This document shows, in pieces, positions 52,001-61,831 of a stretch of 64,000 nucleotides of DNA. This DNA is from Immundisolibacter sp049322795. Its GTDB lineage: Bacteria > Pseudomonadota > Gammaproteobacteria > Immundisolibacterales > Immundisolibacteraceae. The position numbers and the translations under genes are program-made. The notes beneath the pieces were generated by a model. It did no database searches. It was not told the origin of the DNA and saw only the letters and a program-made list of their open reading frames with translations. How positions within the stretch are numbered: the first letter of the stretch is position 1; every line of letters starts with the position of its first letter. The DNA is taken from NCBI GenBank assembly GCA_049322795.1, contig JBMOQH010000019.1:1-64000 (forward strand). The letters are read 5' to 3'.

Positions 52001-54679
52001 TCAACCCTCGCCCCCCAGCCCGCCACGAATCAGCTTCATCACGGCGTCGCGCAGCGTGCGGGCCGCGCGTTCGTGCGGCGCGCCCGCGCCGCGCTGCGAC
52101 AGCAGCCCGGCCGCCTCAATCGGCGCCCCGAAATGCACTGTGATGCGTCCGGGTCTCGGCCACCGCCGGTGTGGGGGCCAGGCGTTGTGGGCGCCTTCGA
52201 TGTAAACGGGCAGCACTGGCACCGCCGTGTGCTCCAGCAGCAACCCGACGCCTGGACGGAACGCTTCGAGCGCGCCGCTGCTCGACCGCGCGCCCTCCGG
52301 AAACCACACCAGTGCGTTGCCCGCGCGCAGGGCGGCAAGCCCGAGTGCCAGGCTCGACAGCGCCCGCCGCTCGGCGTCCATGGGCAGCACCCGCGCCAGG
52401 CGCGAAACGACCCGCAGCCAGGGCTTGGCCAGCATGATGCCGGCCCAGCCTGCCCAGCACAGCGGCCCGAACGCCCGCCGACCAAGGGCCGCCGCCAGCG
52501 CCGGAGCATCCAGATAACTGCCGTGGTTCGGCGCCAGCAGAAAGGCGCCGTGCGCGGGCAGGTGCTCGCGCCCGGTCACGCGCAGCCGAAACACCAGGCG
52601 CATCAGCAGCCACACCAGGCCCAGCACCAGCGCGCGCACCGGCCACAGCCAGGCCGAAGGCGGCGCCAGCCAGCGGCGCTGGTCGCCGTCGAGCGCCGAC
52701 AGCGGGTCATCGAGCAGTGTGGCGGGCGGCGCCGTGTCGGCAAGACTCACCTCGCGCAGCAGGTCGCGCACGGTGGCGATGCGGGCGATGGCGTCCTCCG
52801 ACAACTGGGCACCGCTGCGCGCGGCGATGTCCATGCCGACGTTCAGCCATGCCAACGAGTCGAGGCCAAGATCGAGCTGCATGTGGCTGTCCGGCGCAAG
52901 CGGCCGGCCCGGGTAGCGCTCGGCGAGGTAGTCCCACACCGCACGGGCGCGCGGATCGCGCAGCAGGGCTTCGTCGGCGGCTGCCAGCCGCGTGGCGGGT
53001 AAACGGTCGTCGTGTGCGGCGCTCGCCTGCCGGTAACGCTCCGCCAACAGGTGCCGACGCAGCTTGCCGAGCGCCGTGCGCGCCAGCGCCTCATGGGTGA
53101 TGGCGAACTCCACCACGCGCTGGTAGCTCGGCAGGCGCAGGGATTGGTCCGCCACCGCCGCCCGCAGCGCCAGGTGCGCGGCATCGCCCTCCCCCGCCCC
53201 GGCGTCGGGCACCAACAGCGCCACCAGCCTGTGATTGACTTGCAACACCGCTGCCTCGGCGATCAGCGGATGCGCCTGGTACACGGCCTCCACGTCCTCC
53301 GGCTGAATGTTCTTGCCGCTCTCGGTGACGATCAGGGTCGAAGCCCGCCCCAGCACCGCCAGACAGCCGTCGGCAGAAAGGCGCCCAAGATCGCCGGTGC
53401 GAAACCAACCGTCGGCGGTGAGCGCCGCGGCGCTCGCCGCCGGCAGCTCGAAATAGCCGCCGAACACGCCGGGGCCACGCACCTCGACGGCGCCCGCACC
53501 GTCCGGCAGGTCCTCGTCGCCGAGTTCCGGCGCCGTCAGACGCAGTTCGGTGCCGGGCACCGGGCGTCCAGCACTGCCCGGACCGCACTGTCCCGGCAGA
53601 CGCAGCGTCAGCAGCGGCGAGGTCTCGGTGAGGCCGTAACCCACCGCCACCTGCCAGCCAAGCGCGGTGAGCGCGGCATCGAGATCGGCGTCCAGCGCCG
53701 CCCCGCCGCAGGCCAGCAGCCGCAACTCCGGCGCCACCTGGCGATGCAGCGGCGTCAGCACCCGACGCGCCACGCCCGCCCCAAAACGCGGCGCGAGCTG
53801 CCCCGCCAGCGCGCGAAGACCGCGCATCAAGCGCGCCGACAGCGGCGGCAGCGCCGCCAGACGCCCGTCGATGCCCTCCAGCAGCGCCCGGTACAGGCGC
53901 GGCACGCCGATCAGTACGCTCGCCCGGCCCTCGCGCAGGGCCTGCATGATCTGCGCGCCGGTCGTGGCGCCCGGCAACAGCAGCGTGAGCCCGGCCGCCA
54001 GCGGCAGCAGCAGCCCGATCACGAACGGATACACGTGATGCATCGGCAGCGGCAGCAGCACACGGTCGCCGGAACGGGCGAGATCGAGCGCCGCCACCGT
54101 GCGCAGCTGGTACAGCAGATTGGCGTGACTGAGCGGCACGCCCTTGGGCGCGCCGGTGGTTCCAGAGGTATAGAACATCACCGCCGGCGCGCCCTGATCG
54201 ATGGCATCGCCGACCGCGGCCATGCCGGCAGCGGCCGGCGGGACGAGCGCATCGACCAGCAGCACCGTCACCCGGCAGCCTGCACAACGCGGCGCCTGGA
54301 CGGCATCGGTCAAGACCAGAACAGGCTCGGCATCGGCGAGCACATGCTGCAGGGTGTCCTCGCCAGCATGGGCATCGAGTGGCAGCAGCACAGCGCCCGC
54401 GCTCAACACGGCGAGCGCCGCGAGCACCCACGGCAGGCCACTGTCGGCCATCAGCAGCACGCGCCCGCCGGGCCGCAGGCCATGTGTCCGCAGGTGTGCG
54501 GCGGTGGCCTCGACACGCTCGGCGAGCTCCGCGTAGCTGAGCGTCTGCGTACCGGCGCCGGCGAACCAGACGATCGCCGGCGCCGCACCGAAGCGGGCAA
54601 GCCCCTGAACCAGGCGCGCCATATCCCCGCTGGCTGCGATCCCTACGCTCACACCCTCAACCCCTTCCGGCGGCAACAT
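52001..54679 (-). CDS. Three-domain protein: AMP-binding ligase, acyl carrier, acyltransferase
   Basis: An 892-residue fusion. Residues about 20-540 form an adenylating ligase with FYTSGTTGAPKGVPLSH (P-loop), GYGLTETSPL and WFRTGDLGRLS. About 590-660 is a carrier domain with the Ser in LGLDSLAWLN. The rest is a PlsC-like acyltransferase with NHGSYLDA (HX4D), a membrane-adjacent stretch (about 680-710) and PEGARSS. It would activate a fatty acid, hold it on the carrier, and pass it to a lipid. Start ATG 54679 is uncertain; the frame extends 22 codons upstream. Divergent from a patatin. Confidence 0.83.
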   Translation of the reverse strand: MLPPEGVEGVSVGIAASGDMARLVQGLARFGAAPAIVWFAGAGTQTLSYAELAERVEATAAHLRTHGLRPGGRVLLMADSGLPWVLAALAVLSAGAVLLPLDAHAGEDTLQHVLADAEPVLVLTDAVQAPRCAGCRVTVLLVDALVPPAAAGMAAVGDAIDQGAPAVMFYTSGTTGAPKGVPLSHANLLYQLRTVAALDLARSGDRVLLPLPMHHVYPFVIGLLLPLAAGLTLLLPGATTGAQIMQALREGRASVLIGVPRLYRALLEGIDGRLAALPPLSARLMRGLRALAGQLAPRFGAGVARRVLTPLHRQVAPELRLLACGGAALDADLDAALTALGWQVAVGYGLTETSPLLTLRLPGQCGPGSAGRPVPGTELRLTAPELGDEDLPDGAGAVEVRGPGVFGGYFELPAASAAALTADGWFRTGDLGRLSADGCLAVLGRASTLIVTESGKNIQPEDVEAVYQAHPLIAEAAVLQVNHRLVALLVPDAGAGEGDAAHLALRAAVADQSLRLPSYQRVVEFAITHEALARTALGKLRRHLLAERYRQASAAHDDRLPATRLAAADEALLRDPRARAVWDYLAERYPGRPLAPDSHMQLDLGLDSLAWLNVGMDIAARSGAQLSEDAIARIATVRDLLREVSLADTAPPATLLDDPLSALDGDQRRWLAPPSAWLWPVRALVLGLVWLLMRLVFRLRVTGREHLPAHGAFLLAPNHGSYLDAPALAAALGRRAFGPLCWAGWAGIMLAKPWLRVVSRLARVLPMDAERRALSSLALGLAALRAGNALVWFPEGARSSSGALEAFRPGVGLLLEHTAVPVLPVYIEGAHNAWPPHRRWPRPGRITVHFGAPIEAAGLLSQRGAGAPHERAARTLRDAVMKLIRGGLGGEG

Positions 54680-54735
54680 CGCGTGCCAGCGGCCGCGTAC
54701 CATACACCGCCCCGCCGCCCGCATCGGAGCCGCCC

Positions 54736-55632
54736 ATGACCGCACCGCGCATCGGCATCGCGCTCGGCAGCGGTGCGGCGCGGGGCTGGGCGCACATCGG
54801 CGTGCTGAACACGCTCGAACAGGCCGGCATCGACGTGGCGGTGGTCTGCGGCAGTTCCATCGGCGCGGTAGTGGGCGCCGCCTGTGCAGCGGGCCGCCTC
54901 GCGGCCATCGAGGAATTCGCCCGCGGCATGACCTGGCGCGGCATCCTGGGCCAGCTCGACCTGCGCCCGACCGGCGGCGGCCTGATCGCCGGCGAGCGCG
55001 TCACGCGCACGCTGATCGACCTGATCGGCCACCCGGCCATCGAAACGCTCCCGCTGCGCTACGGGGCCGTGGCGACGGAACTCGGCGGCGGGCACGAAGT
55101 GTGGCTGCGCGAGGGTGACCTCGGCACCGCCATCCGCGCTTCAATGGCCCTGCCGGGACTGATCGCGCCGGTATCGCGGGAGGGTGACTGGCTGCTCGAC
55201 GGCGGCCTCGTCAACCCGGTACCGGTGTCGCTGTGCCGCGCGCTCGGCGCCGAGCTGGTGTTGGCGGTGAACCTGAACGGCGGCATCGCCGGACGGCGGC
55301 GCCCCGCCCCAACGCCGCTGATCGCCGAGCCGGACCGGCGCCATCTGGGCGATGTGCTGCGCAACGGGGCCGGCAATCTGCTGGCGCAGCTGCTCGGCAA
55401 CAACCAGGCTCAGCCGGGGTACGTGGACGTGCTGATCGGCGCTGTCAACATCATGCAGGACCAGATCACGCGCACGCGCCTGACCGGCGACCCGCCGGAC
55501 ATACTCTTGCAGCCGCGCCTGGGGCACATCGGCCTCATGGAATTCAACCGCGCCGACGAGGCCATCGCCGCCGGCGCTGCGGCCATGCGGGCGCTGCTGC
55601 CCGCCCTGCAGGGCCTGCTCGAAGAGGGCTGA
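54736..55632 (+). CDS. Patatin-like phospholipase (RssA type)
   Basis: A 298-residue serine lipase. Oxyanion block GIALGSGAARGWAHIG (about 6-21), nucleophile Ser in GSSIGA (about 39-44) and catalytic Asp in DGGLVNPVP are all present. RssA-type patatins deacylate phospholipids or lysophospholipids. Divergent, with a short 56-base gap, from the ligase/carrier/acyltransferase, suggesting a deacylation/reacylation pair. A TACCAT hexamer about 30 bases upstream could be a -10. Confidence 0.88.
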   Translation: MTAPRIGIALGSGAARGWAHIGVLNTLEQAGIDVAVVCGSSIGAVVGAACAAGRLAAIEEFARGMTWRGILGQLDLRPTGGGLIAGERVTRTLIDLIGHPAIETLPLRYGAVATELGGGHEVWLREGDLGTAIRASMALPGLIAPVSREGDWLLDGGLVNPVPVSLCRALGAELVLAVNLNGGIAGRRRPAPTPLIAEPDRRHLGDVLRNGAGNLLAQLLGNNQAQPGYVDVLIGAVNIMQDQITRTRLTGDPPDILLQPRLGHIGLMEFNRADEAIAAGAAAMRALLPALQGLLEEG

Positions 55633-55653
55633 CGCGGACGGGCTCCGGCCGCC

Positions 55654-56763
55654 TCAGCCGACGATGCCGTCGGCCCAGGCCTGCGCCACGTCGAGGTCGT
55701 CCCCCAGGACCAGCACGTGCCCGAGCTTGCGCCCCGGACGCGGCGCCTTGCCGTACAGGTGCAATCGGGCGCCGGGATGCGCCAGGATCGGCGCCAGCGG
55801 TGGCACGCCGTCGGTCCACAGGTCGCCCAGCAGGTTCAGCATCAGCGCCGGGCGCGGCTGGCCGACGTCGCCGAGCGGCAGGCCGCAGATGGCGCGCAGG
55901 TGCTGCTCGAACTGCGAGGTGACGCAGCCACCGAGCGTGTAGTGCCCCGAGTTGTGCGTGCGCGGGGCGATTTCGTTGACCAGCAGATCGCCGCCAGGCA
56001 GCAGAAACATCTCGACCGCCATCACGCCGACGTGGCCCAGCGCGTCGGCCACCGCCGCGCCGAGTTCGCGCGCGCGCTGCGCGACGGCCGGCGCGACGCG
56101 GGCCGGCGCGCGGGTGATGTGCAGGACGTGATGGCGGTGCTCGTTCTCGGCCACCGGATAGACCGCGATCGCGCCGTCGTGGCCCCGCGCCAGGATGACC
56201 GAGATTTCGCGCTCGTGGCTCACCCAGGCTTCCAGGACTGCCGGCGCCGCCCCGAGCGCCGCCCACGCGCCGGCTGCGTCGTCAGCCGGGCCGATGCGTA
56301 CCTGACCCTTGCCGTCGTAGCCCTCGGTGCGCGTCTTGAGCACCGCCGGGCGGCCGATCCGCGCCAGCGCCTGTTCCAGGTCGGACAGGCCATCCACCGG
56401 TGCCCACGGCGTCTGCGGCAGGCCGTGGCGGGACAGAAACTGCCGCTGTCGCAGCCGGTCCTGCACCGTGGCCAGCAACGCCGCGTTGGGGTGCACCTCG
56501 CGCAGCGTTTCAATCTGCGCCAGCACCGCAGCCGGCACATGCTCGGTCTCGATGGTCAACACATCGCAGTGGCTGGCCAGTTCGAGCGCCGCCTCGGCGT
56601 CGTCCAGACGTGCGCGCGTCACCTCGGCGAAGGGCGCGGCGCAGGCGTCGGGGTCGGCGTCCAGCGCCCGCACGCGGTACCCCATGCGGCGCGCCTCCAT
56701 GGCCAGCATGCGGCCAAGCTGGCCGCCGCCCAGCACACCGATGGTGGCGCCCGGCAGCAACAT
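55654..56763 (-). CDS. purK: 5-(carboxyamino)imidazole ribonucleotide synthase PurK
   Basis: An ATP-grasp enzyme that carboxylates AIR with bicarbonate in purine synthesis. The 369-residue protein starts IGVLGGGQLGRMLAMEARRMG, has the ATP-grasp KTRTEGYDGKGQ loop, and NEIAPRTHNSGHYT. The start codon shares a base with the purE stop (TGATG), so the pair is coupled. The frame upstream to 57363 is open without similarity and overlaps purE. Confidence 0.96.
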   Translation of the reverse strand: MLLPGATIGVLGGGQLGRMLAMEARRMGYRVRALDADPDACAAPFAEVTRARLDDAEAALELASHCDVLTIETEHVPAAVLAQIETLREVHPNAALLATVQDRLRQRQFLSRHGLPQTPWAPVDGLSDLEQALARIGRPAVLKTRTEGYDGKGQVRIGPADDAAGAWAALGAAPAVLEAWVSHEREISVILARGHDGAIAVYPVAENEHRHHVLHITRAPARVAPAVAQRARELGAAVADALGHVGVMAVEMFLLPGGDLLVNEIAPRTHNSGHYTLGGCVTSQFEQHLRAICGLPLGDVGQPRPALMLNLLGDLWTDGVPPLAPILAHPGARLHLYGKAPRPGRKLGHVLVLGDDLDVAQAWADGIVG

Positions 56764-57266
56764 CAGGGCAGCTGATTGTCGGCCAGCACGGCGGCCGTCT
56801 GGCGGGCGCGGTAATCGTCGAGCCGTGCCGCGAGGTCCGCGTCGGTGATGGCCAGAATCGCCGCCGCCAACAGCGCGGCGTTGACCGCCCCGGCCTCGCC
56901 GATCGCCAGCGTGCCGACCGGGATGCCGCGCGGCATCTGCACGATGGACAACAGCGAGTCGACACCCTGCAAGCTGCGCGACAGCACCGGCACGCCCAGC
57001 ACCGGCAAGCGCGTCTTGGCAGCGGCCATCCCGGGCAAGTGAGCCGCGCCCCCGGCGCCGGCAATGATGACCTTCAGGCCACGCCCGGCCGCCTGCTCGG
57101 CGTACTCGAACAGCAGGTCCGGTGTGCGGTGCGCGGACACCACGCGGCATTCGTGCGCGATGTCGAACGCCGCCAGGGTCTCGCTGGCGTGGCGCAGCGT
57201 GTCCCAGTCGCTGCGCGAGCCCATGATGACGCCGACCCGCGGAGCCTCGGTGCCCGCCTGCTGCAT
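56763..57266 (-). CDS. purE: N5-CAIR mutase PurE
   Basis: Moves the carboxyl of N5-CAIR to make CAIR, the step after PurK. The 167-residue length and blocks VGVIMGSRSDWDT, VVSAHRTPD, IIAGAGGAAHLPG and PRGIPVGTLAIG fix it as class I PurE. The ATG at 57266 has a GGAGG site. PurE and PurK are both present, whereas the window's PurT replaces PurN elsewhere. Confidence 0.96.
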   Translation of the reverse strand: MQQAGTEAPRVGVIMGSRSDWDTLRHASETLAAFDIAHECRVVSAHRTPDLLFEYAEQAAGRGLKVIIAGAGGAAHLPGMAAAKTRLPVLGVPVLSRSLQGVDSLLSIVQMPRGIPVGTLAIGEAGAVNAALLAAAILAITDADLAARLDDYRARQTAAVLADNQLP

Positions 57267-57378
57267 GCTGCCTCCGGGCAATCCGCCGGAAAAAAGCCGC
57301 GGATGGTACACCACCGAATCGGAACCGGGCGACCGACCTCGCGGGCGCCCTGCCGCAACGCAAGACGCGGCCCGGACG

Positions 57379-58752
57379 TCAGTCGGCGGCGGCGAGGCCC
57401 GTCGGTCGTCGCGACGCCGCGACCAGCGCACCGAGGCACAGCGACAGGAAAACGGCGCCACCGACTGCCAGCGTGTGCTGGTATTCAGCCGCGCTTCGCG
57501 GCGCCAGCAGGCCGAGCAGCAGGGCGGCAAGCGCCATGCTGGCCATCTGTCCCACCAGACGCGTGGTCTGCAACAGGCCAGCCGCGAGACCAAAGGCCGA
57601 CGGCGGCACCGCGGCGAGCGCCGCGTGCTGGTTGGGGGGCACGAACAGCGCCGTGCCGACGCCGATGCACGCCAGAGCCGCCGGCAGCAGGCCGAGCACG
57701 CCCGTGATCCCGGCCAGCGTGATCAGCGCGAGACCGGTCGAGGTCAGGGTGAGTCCCGCCGTGGTCAGGCGGCGCGCCGGCACACGATCCGCCAGGCGCC
57801 CGACCGGCGCCGCGAGCACGGTCTGCAACACCGGCTGCACCGCCATCAGGAGGCCGGCCCGTGCGGCGCCGCTGCCCATGCCCTGCTGCAGGACCAGACT
57901 GAGCACATAACTCAGACCAAACACGCCGCCGTAGTGCAGCAGCGCCGCGGCGGCCGAGTAACGCAGCCCCTGCCCCGGCGCCAGCAGGGACAGGTCGATC
58001 AGGGGCTGCGCGGTGCGCCGCTGCTGCCGGGTGAACAGCCACAGCAGTCCCGCCGCCAGGCCCAGCAACAGCGGCGCATCCCAATGCTGCGGCCGGCCGC
58101 TGGCCAGCCAGAACAGACCAAGTGCGGCGCCGAGCAGCACCGCGCCGAGCACGTCGAAGCGCCCGCCGGGCGCACTGGCTGCGGCCCGCGGCAGCAAGCG
58201 CCACAGCGCCACCGCCACGGCGAGGCCAGCACCGCCGGTGAGGTAGAAGACGGCCTGCCAGCCGAAGGCCTGCGTCAGCACGCCACCCAGCGCCGGCCCG
58301 GCGGTGAGCCCGATATAGGTCACGGTGATGTTGAGGCCGATCGCCCGGCCGCGCCGCCCGGGCGGCACCAGCTGCGCCAGCAACGCCGGCCCGGTGCCGA
58401 ACACGCCGGCCGAGCCCACGCCCTGCACCAGACGCAGCGCAATCTGCGCGACAGGATCGACCACCCACGCACCGAGCAGGCTAGTGATGGCGATCACCGC
58501 GGCGCCGACCGCCAGCACCGGCCCGCGGCCGTACAGGTCGCCGGCACGCGCCACCGGCATCATGAACACCGCGGCGGTGACGAAATACGCGCTGGTGTAC
58601 CAGCCGGCCTGCGCCGGCGAGAAGCCGCGCGCGGCGACGATCTGCGGCAGCGCCACCACGATGGCGGTGGCGATGAAGGGCCCGAGAAAACTGGCGAGCG
58701 GGATCAGCGCCAGCGCGGCGCCCAGCCGCGCTGGCGTGCCTGATGCGGTCAT
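57379..58752 (-). CDS. MFS transporter, drug-exporter type
   Basis: A 457-residue major facilitator with 12-14 hydrophobic segments. The first loop block ARAGDLYGRGPVLAVG (a degenerate motif A) and the motif C-like GPALGGVLTQAFGWQAVF point to DHA-type drug exporters. It starts one base after the stop of the RND gene, so it is part of the adaptor-RND operon. Function there unknown: perhaps a parallel exporter. Confidence 0.82.
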   Translation of the reverse strand: MTASGTPARLGAALALIPLASFLGPFIATAIVVALPQIVAARGFSPAQAGWYTSAYFVTAAVFMMPVARAGDLYGRGPVLAVGAAVIAITSLLGAWVVDPVAQIALRLVQGVGSAGVFGTGPALLAQLVPPGRRGRAIGLNITVTYIGLTAGPALGGVLTQAFGWQAVFYLTGGAGLAVAVALWRLLPRAAASAPGGRFDVLGAVLLGAALGLFWLASGRPQHWDAPLLLGLAAGLLWLFTRQQRRTAQPLIDLSLLAPGQGLRYSAAAALLHYGGVFGLSYVLSLVLQQGMGSGAARAGLLMAVQPVLQTVLAAPVGRLADRVPARRLTTAGLTLTSTGLALITLAGITGVLGLLPAALACIGVGTALFVPPNQHAALAAVPPSAFGLAAGLLQTTRLVGQMASMALAALLLGLLAPRSAAEYQHTLAVGGAVFLSLCLGALVAASRRPTGLAAAD

Positions 58753-58753
58753 G

Positions 58754-61700
58754 TCAAACCGGATGGGGCTGCGGCTGCGGGGCGGTCCGCGGTGCGCGCT
58801 CGCGCCCGGCGAGCAGCAGATAGACCACCGGCACCACGAACAGGCTGAACAGGGTGCCGATCAGCAGGCCGCCGATGATCACCCAGCCGATCGGATGCCG
58901 GCTTTCGGCGCCGGCGCCGCTGGCGAAGGCCAGCGGCACCGCCGCCAGCAGCATGGTGGCCGAGGTCATCAGGATCGGCCGCAGGCGCAGCACCGATGCC
59001 TGCACCAGGGCATCCCGCGCCGCCATGCCGCCGGCGCGCAGCTGGCGCGTGAACTCGACAATCAGGATGCCGTTCTTGGCCGTCAGGCCGATCAGCATCA
59101 CCATGCCGATCTGGCTGTACACGTTCAGCGTGAGACCGGCGAAGTACAGCGCCGCCACGGCGCCGGCGATGGCCAGCGGCACCGACAGCAGGATCACCAG
59201 CGGGTCGCGGAAGCTCTCGAACTGCGCCGACAGCACCAGATAAATGAACACCAGCGCGAGTCCAAAGGTCAGCGCCAGGGCCTGGCTGGCTTCCCGGAAC
59301 TCGCGCGCCATGCCGTCGTAATCGATGCGCCCGCCGGGGGGCAGGATCTCCTTCGCCTCGGCCGCCAGCCAGTCGAGCACCTCGCCCATGGCATGGCCGG
59401 GCGCGATGTTGGCGCTGATCTTGGCCGCTCGCAGGCGGTTGAAATGGTTCAGCTCGCGCGGCGCCACCGCCTCGCGCAGGCTGACCAGGTTGTCCACCTG
59501 CACCAGCGATCCGTCGCCGGCGCGCAGGTAAATGTCGGTGAGATCGGTCGGCCGGCGGCGCGCGTCGTCGGCCAGCTTCACGATCACCTCGTACTGCTTG
59601 CCGGCCCGCTTGAAGCGCGTCACCTCGCGCCCGCCAAGAAGCGTCTCCAGCGTGCGCCCGACATCGGCCGCGGTGATGCCGACGTTGGCCAGCTTGTCGC
59701 GGTTCACGTCCACCTTCAGCTGCGGCTTGTTCAGCTTCAGGTCCGTGTCCAGGTTCACCAGCGCCGGATTCTGGCTGGCGCGCGCCATCAGCGTGTCGAC
59801 GGCGACCTGCAGTTCCTCCCAGGTGTCGGCCTGAAGCACGAACTGCACCGGCGTCTCGCGGTAACCACCCATGCCCAGCGACGCCCGGTTGATGGGAAAC
59901 GCCAGCACGCCCGGCATGGCGCCGAGCCGGGGCGCCAGCTCGCGGGTGATGTCGAACTGGCTGCGCGTGCGCTCGCCCCAGGGCTTGATGGTGGCGAACG
60001 CGGCGCCGACGTTGACCGGCGCCGGCCGCTGCACGCCTGGCGACACCACCATGAACAGGGTGGTCATCTCCGGGATGTCGGTGAGCAGCTGTTCCGCCTG
60101 CAGCACGTTGCGCATCATGTAGTCGTAGGTCGCGCCCTCGGGGCCGATCATGAGCACCACGAAGTCCGAGCGGTCCTCGAAGGGCGCGAGTTCCGATTTG
60201 AGCTGCGTGAACATCCACGTCCCAACCGCGCCGGCGCCGATCGCCAGCGCCAGCACCAGCACCCAGCCGCGAAGGGCAAGGCGCAGCGCGGCCTCGTAGC
60301 CGCGGTTCAGCGCCACGAAAAAGCGCTCGGTGAACTGGTACGCCGGGCTGTGGTGGGCGGGCTTCAGGATGCGCCCGCACAGCATCGGCACCAGCGTGAG
60401 CGCGACGAAGCCCGACACCGCCACAGCGCCCGCCACCGCCAGCGCGAATTCCCGGAACAGCCGCCCGGTGGTGCCGGTCTGGAACGCCATCGGCACGAAC
60501 ACCGCCACCAGCGTGACGGTCATCGCCAGCACGGCGAAGCCGATCTCGCGCCCGCCGGCGAGCGCCGCCTCGCGCGGCGGCAGGCCGTCCTCGATGCGCC
60601 GGTAGATGTTCTCCAGCACCACGATGGCGTCATCCACCACCAGGCCGATGGCCAGCACCAGCGCCAGCAGGGTCAGGATGTTGATCGAGAAATCGAGCGC
60701 GTACAGAAAGAAGAACGCGCCGATGATGGCCACCGGAATCGACAGGAACGGGATCAGCGTGGCCCGCGGCGAGCGCAGGAACACGAAGATCACCACCACC
60801 ACCAAGGCCAGCGCCTCGAACAGCGTCCGGTAGACGGCCCGGATCGATTCCTCGACGAAATTCGACCGGTCCGTGCCGATCTTGAACTGCATGCCGGGCG
60901 GCAACACGGCCTCGATGTCCGGCAGCATGGCCTTGATGCCGCGCGCCACGTCGAGCAGGTTGGCCGTGGACTGCTTGACCACGCCCAGACTCACCGACTG
61001 CGTGCGGTCGACGCGGATGCCCGAGCGCTCATCCTCGGCGCCGAGCTCGGCGCGGCCGACGTCCTTCAGGCGCACCGGATAGCCGTTCACCTCGCGGATG
61101 ATCATCTCGTCGAACTGCGCCGGCGTGCGCATGTCGGTTTCCGACAGCACCGTGAACTCGCGCTCGCTGCTCTCGATGCGCCCGGACGGCACCTCGATGT
61201 TCTCGCGCCGCAGCGCGTTCTCCACATCCAGCTGCGTGAGGCCATAACCGGCCAGGCGCTCGCGGTCCAGCCACACGCGCATCGAGTAACGCCGTTCGCC
61301 GCCGATCAGCACCGTGGCCACGCCGGGAATGGTTTGCAGACGGTCGCGCACCACCCGGTCGGCGAAGTCCGACATTTCGAGCGCCGAGTGGCGGTCGCTG
61401 TAGAAGGCCAGCCACATGATGGGATCGGCGTCGGCCTCGACCTTGGAAATGACCGGCTCGTCGACGTCCTGCGGCAGCTTGCTGCGGGCGCGCGCGACGC
61501 GGTCGCGCACGTCGGCGGCGGCATCGTCCGGGTCGCGCGTCAGGCGGAACTTGACGGTGATTTCCGACACCTCCTCGCGCGACACCGACTTCATCACGTC
61601 GATGCCCTCGATGCCGGACAGCTCGTCCTCCATCGGCTGGCTGACCTGGCTTTCCATGATCTCGGCGCTGGCACCGCGGTAAATGGTGCGCACCGACACC

Positions 61701-61831
61701 ACCGGCGTGTCGATCATCGGGTACTCGCGCACCGACAGGCGCGTGAACGCGATCACCCCGAGCAGCAGGATGAGCAGGCTCATCACCGTGGCCAGCACCG
61801 GCCGGCCGACGGACATATCGGTCAGTTTCAT
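58754..61831 (-). CDS. RND efflux permease, HAE1 type (second system)
   Basis: A 1025-residue proton-driven pump. TM4 relay GLVVDDAIVVLENI and TM10 GLTAKNGILIVEF are intact. N-terminal MSVGRPVLATVMSLLILLLGVIAF is a single helix entry. It overlaps the adaptor gene by ATGA. Pair and MFS partner suggest a drug or solvent efflux operon. No outer membrane factor is in the operon. Confidence 0.93.
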   Translation of the reverse strand: MKLTDMSVGRPVLATVMSLLILLLGVIAFTRLSVREYPMIDTPVVSVRTIYRGASAEIMESQVSQPMEDELSGIEGIDVMKSVSREEVSEITVKFRLTRDPDDAAADVRDRVARARSKLPQDVDEPVISKVEADADPIMWLAFYSDRHSALEMSDFADRVVRDRLQTIPGVATVLIGGERRYSMRVWLDRERLAGYGLTQLDVENALRRENIEVPSGRIESSEREFTVLSETDMRTPAQFDEMIIREVNGYPVRLKDVGRAELGAEDERSGIRVDRTQSVSLGVVKQSTANLLDVARGIKAMLPDIEAVLPPGMQFKIGTDRSNFVEESIRAVYRTLFEALALVVVVIFVFLRSPRATLIPFLSIPVAIIGAFFFLYALDFSINILTLLALVLAIGLVVDDAIVVLENIYRRIEDGLPPREAALAGGREIGFAVLAMTVTLVAVFVPMAFQTGTTGRLFREFALAVAGAVAVSGFVALTLVPMLCGRILKPAHHSPAYQFTERFFVALNRGYEAALRLALRGWVLVLALAIGAGAVGTWMFTQLKSELAPFEDRSDFVVLMIGPEGATYDYMMRNVLQAEQLLTDIPEMTTLFMVVSPGVQRPAPVNVGAAFATIKPWGERTRSQFDITRELAPRLGAMPGVLAFPINRASLGMGGYRETPVQFVLQADTWEELQVAVDTLMARASQNPALVNLDTDLKLNKPQLKVDVNRDKLANVGITAADVGRTLETLLGGREVTRFKRAGKQYEVIVKLADDARRRPTDLTDIYLRAGDGSLVQVDNLVSLREAVAPRELNHFNRLRAAKISANIAPGHAMGEVLDWLAAEAKEILPPGGRIDYDGMAREFREASQALALTFGLALVFIYLVLSAQFESFRDPLVILLSVPLAIAGAVAALYFAGLTLNVYSQIGMVMLIGLTAKNGILIVEFTRQLRAGGMAARDALVQASVLRLRPILMTSATMLLAAVPLAFASGAGAESRHPIGWVIIGGLLIGTLFSLFVVPVVYLLLAGRERAPRTAPQPQPHPV

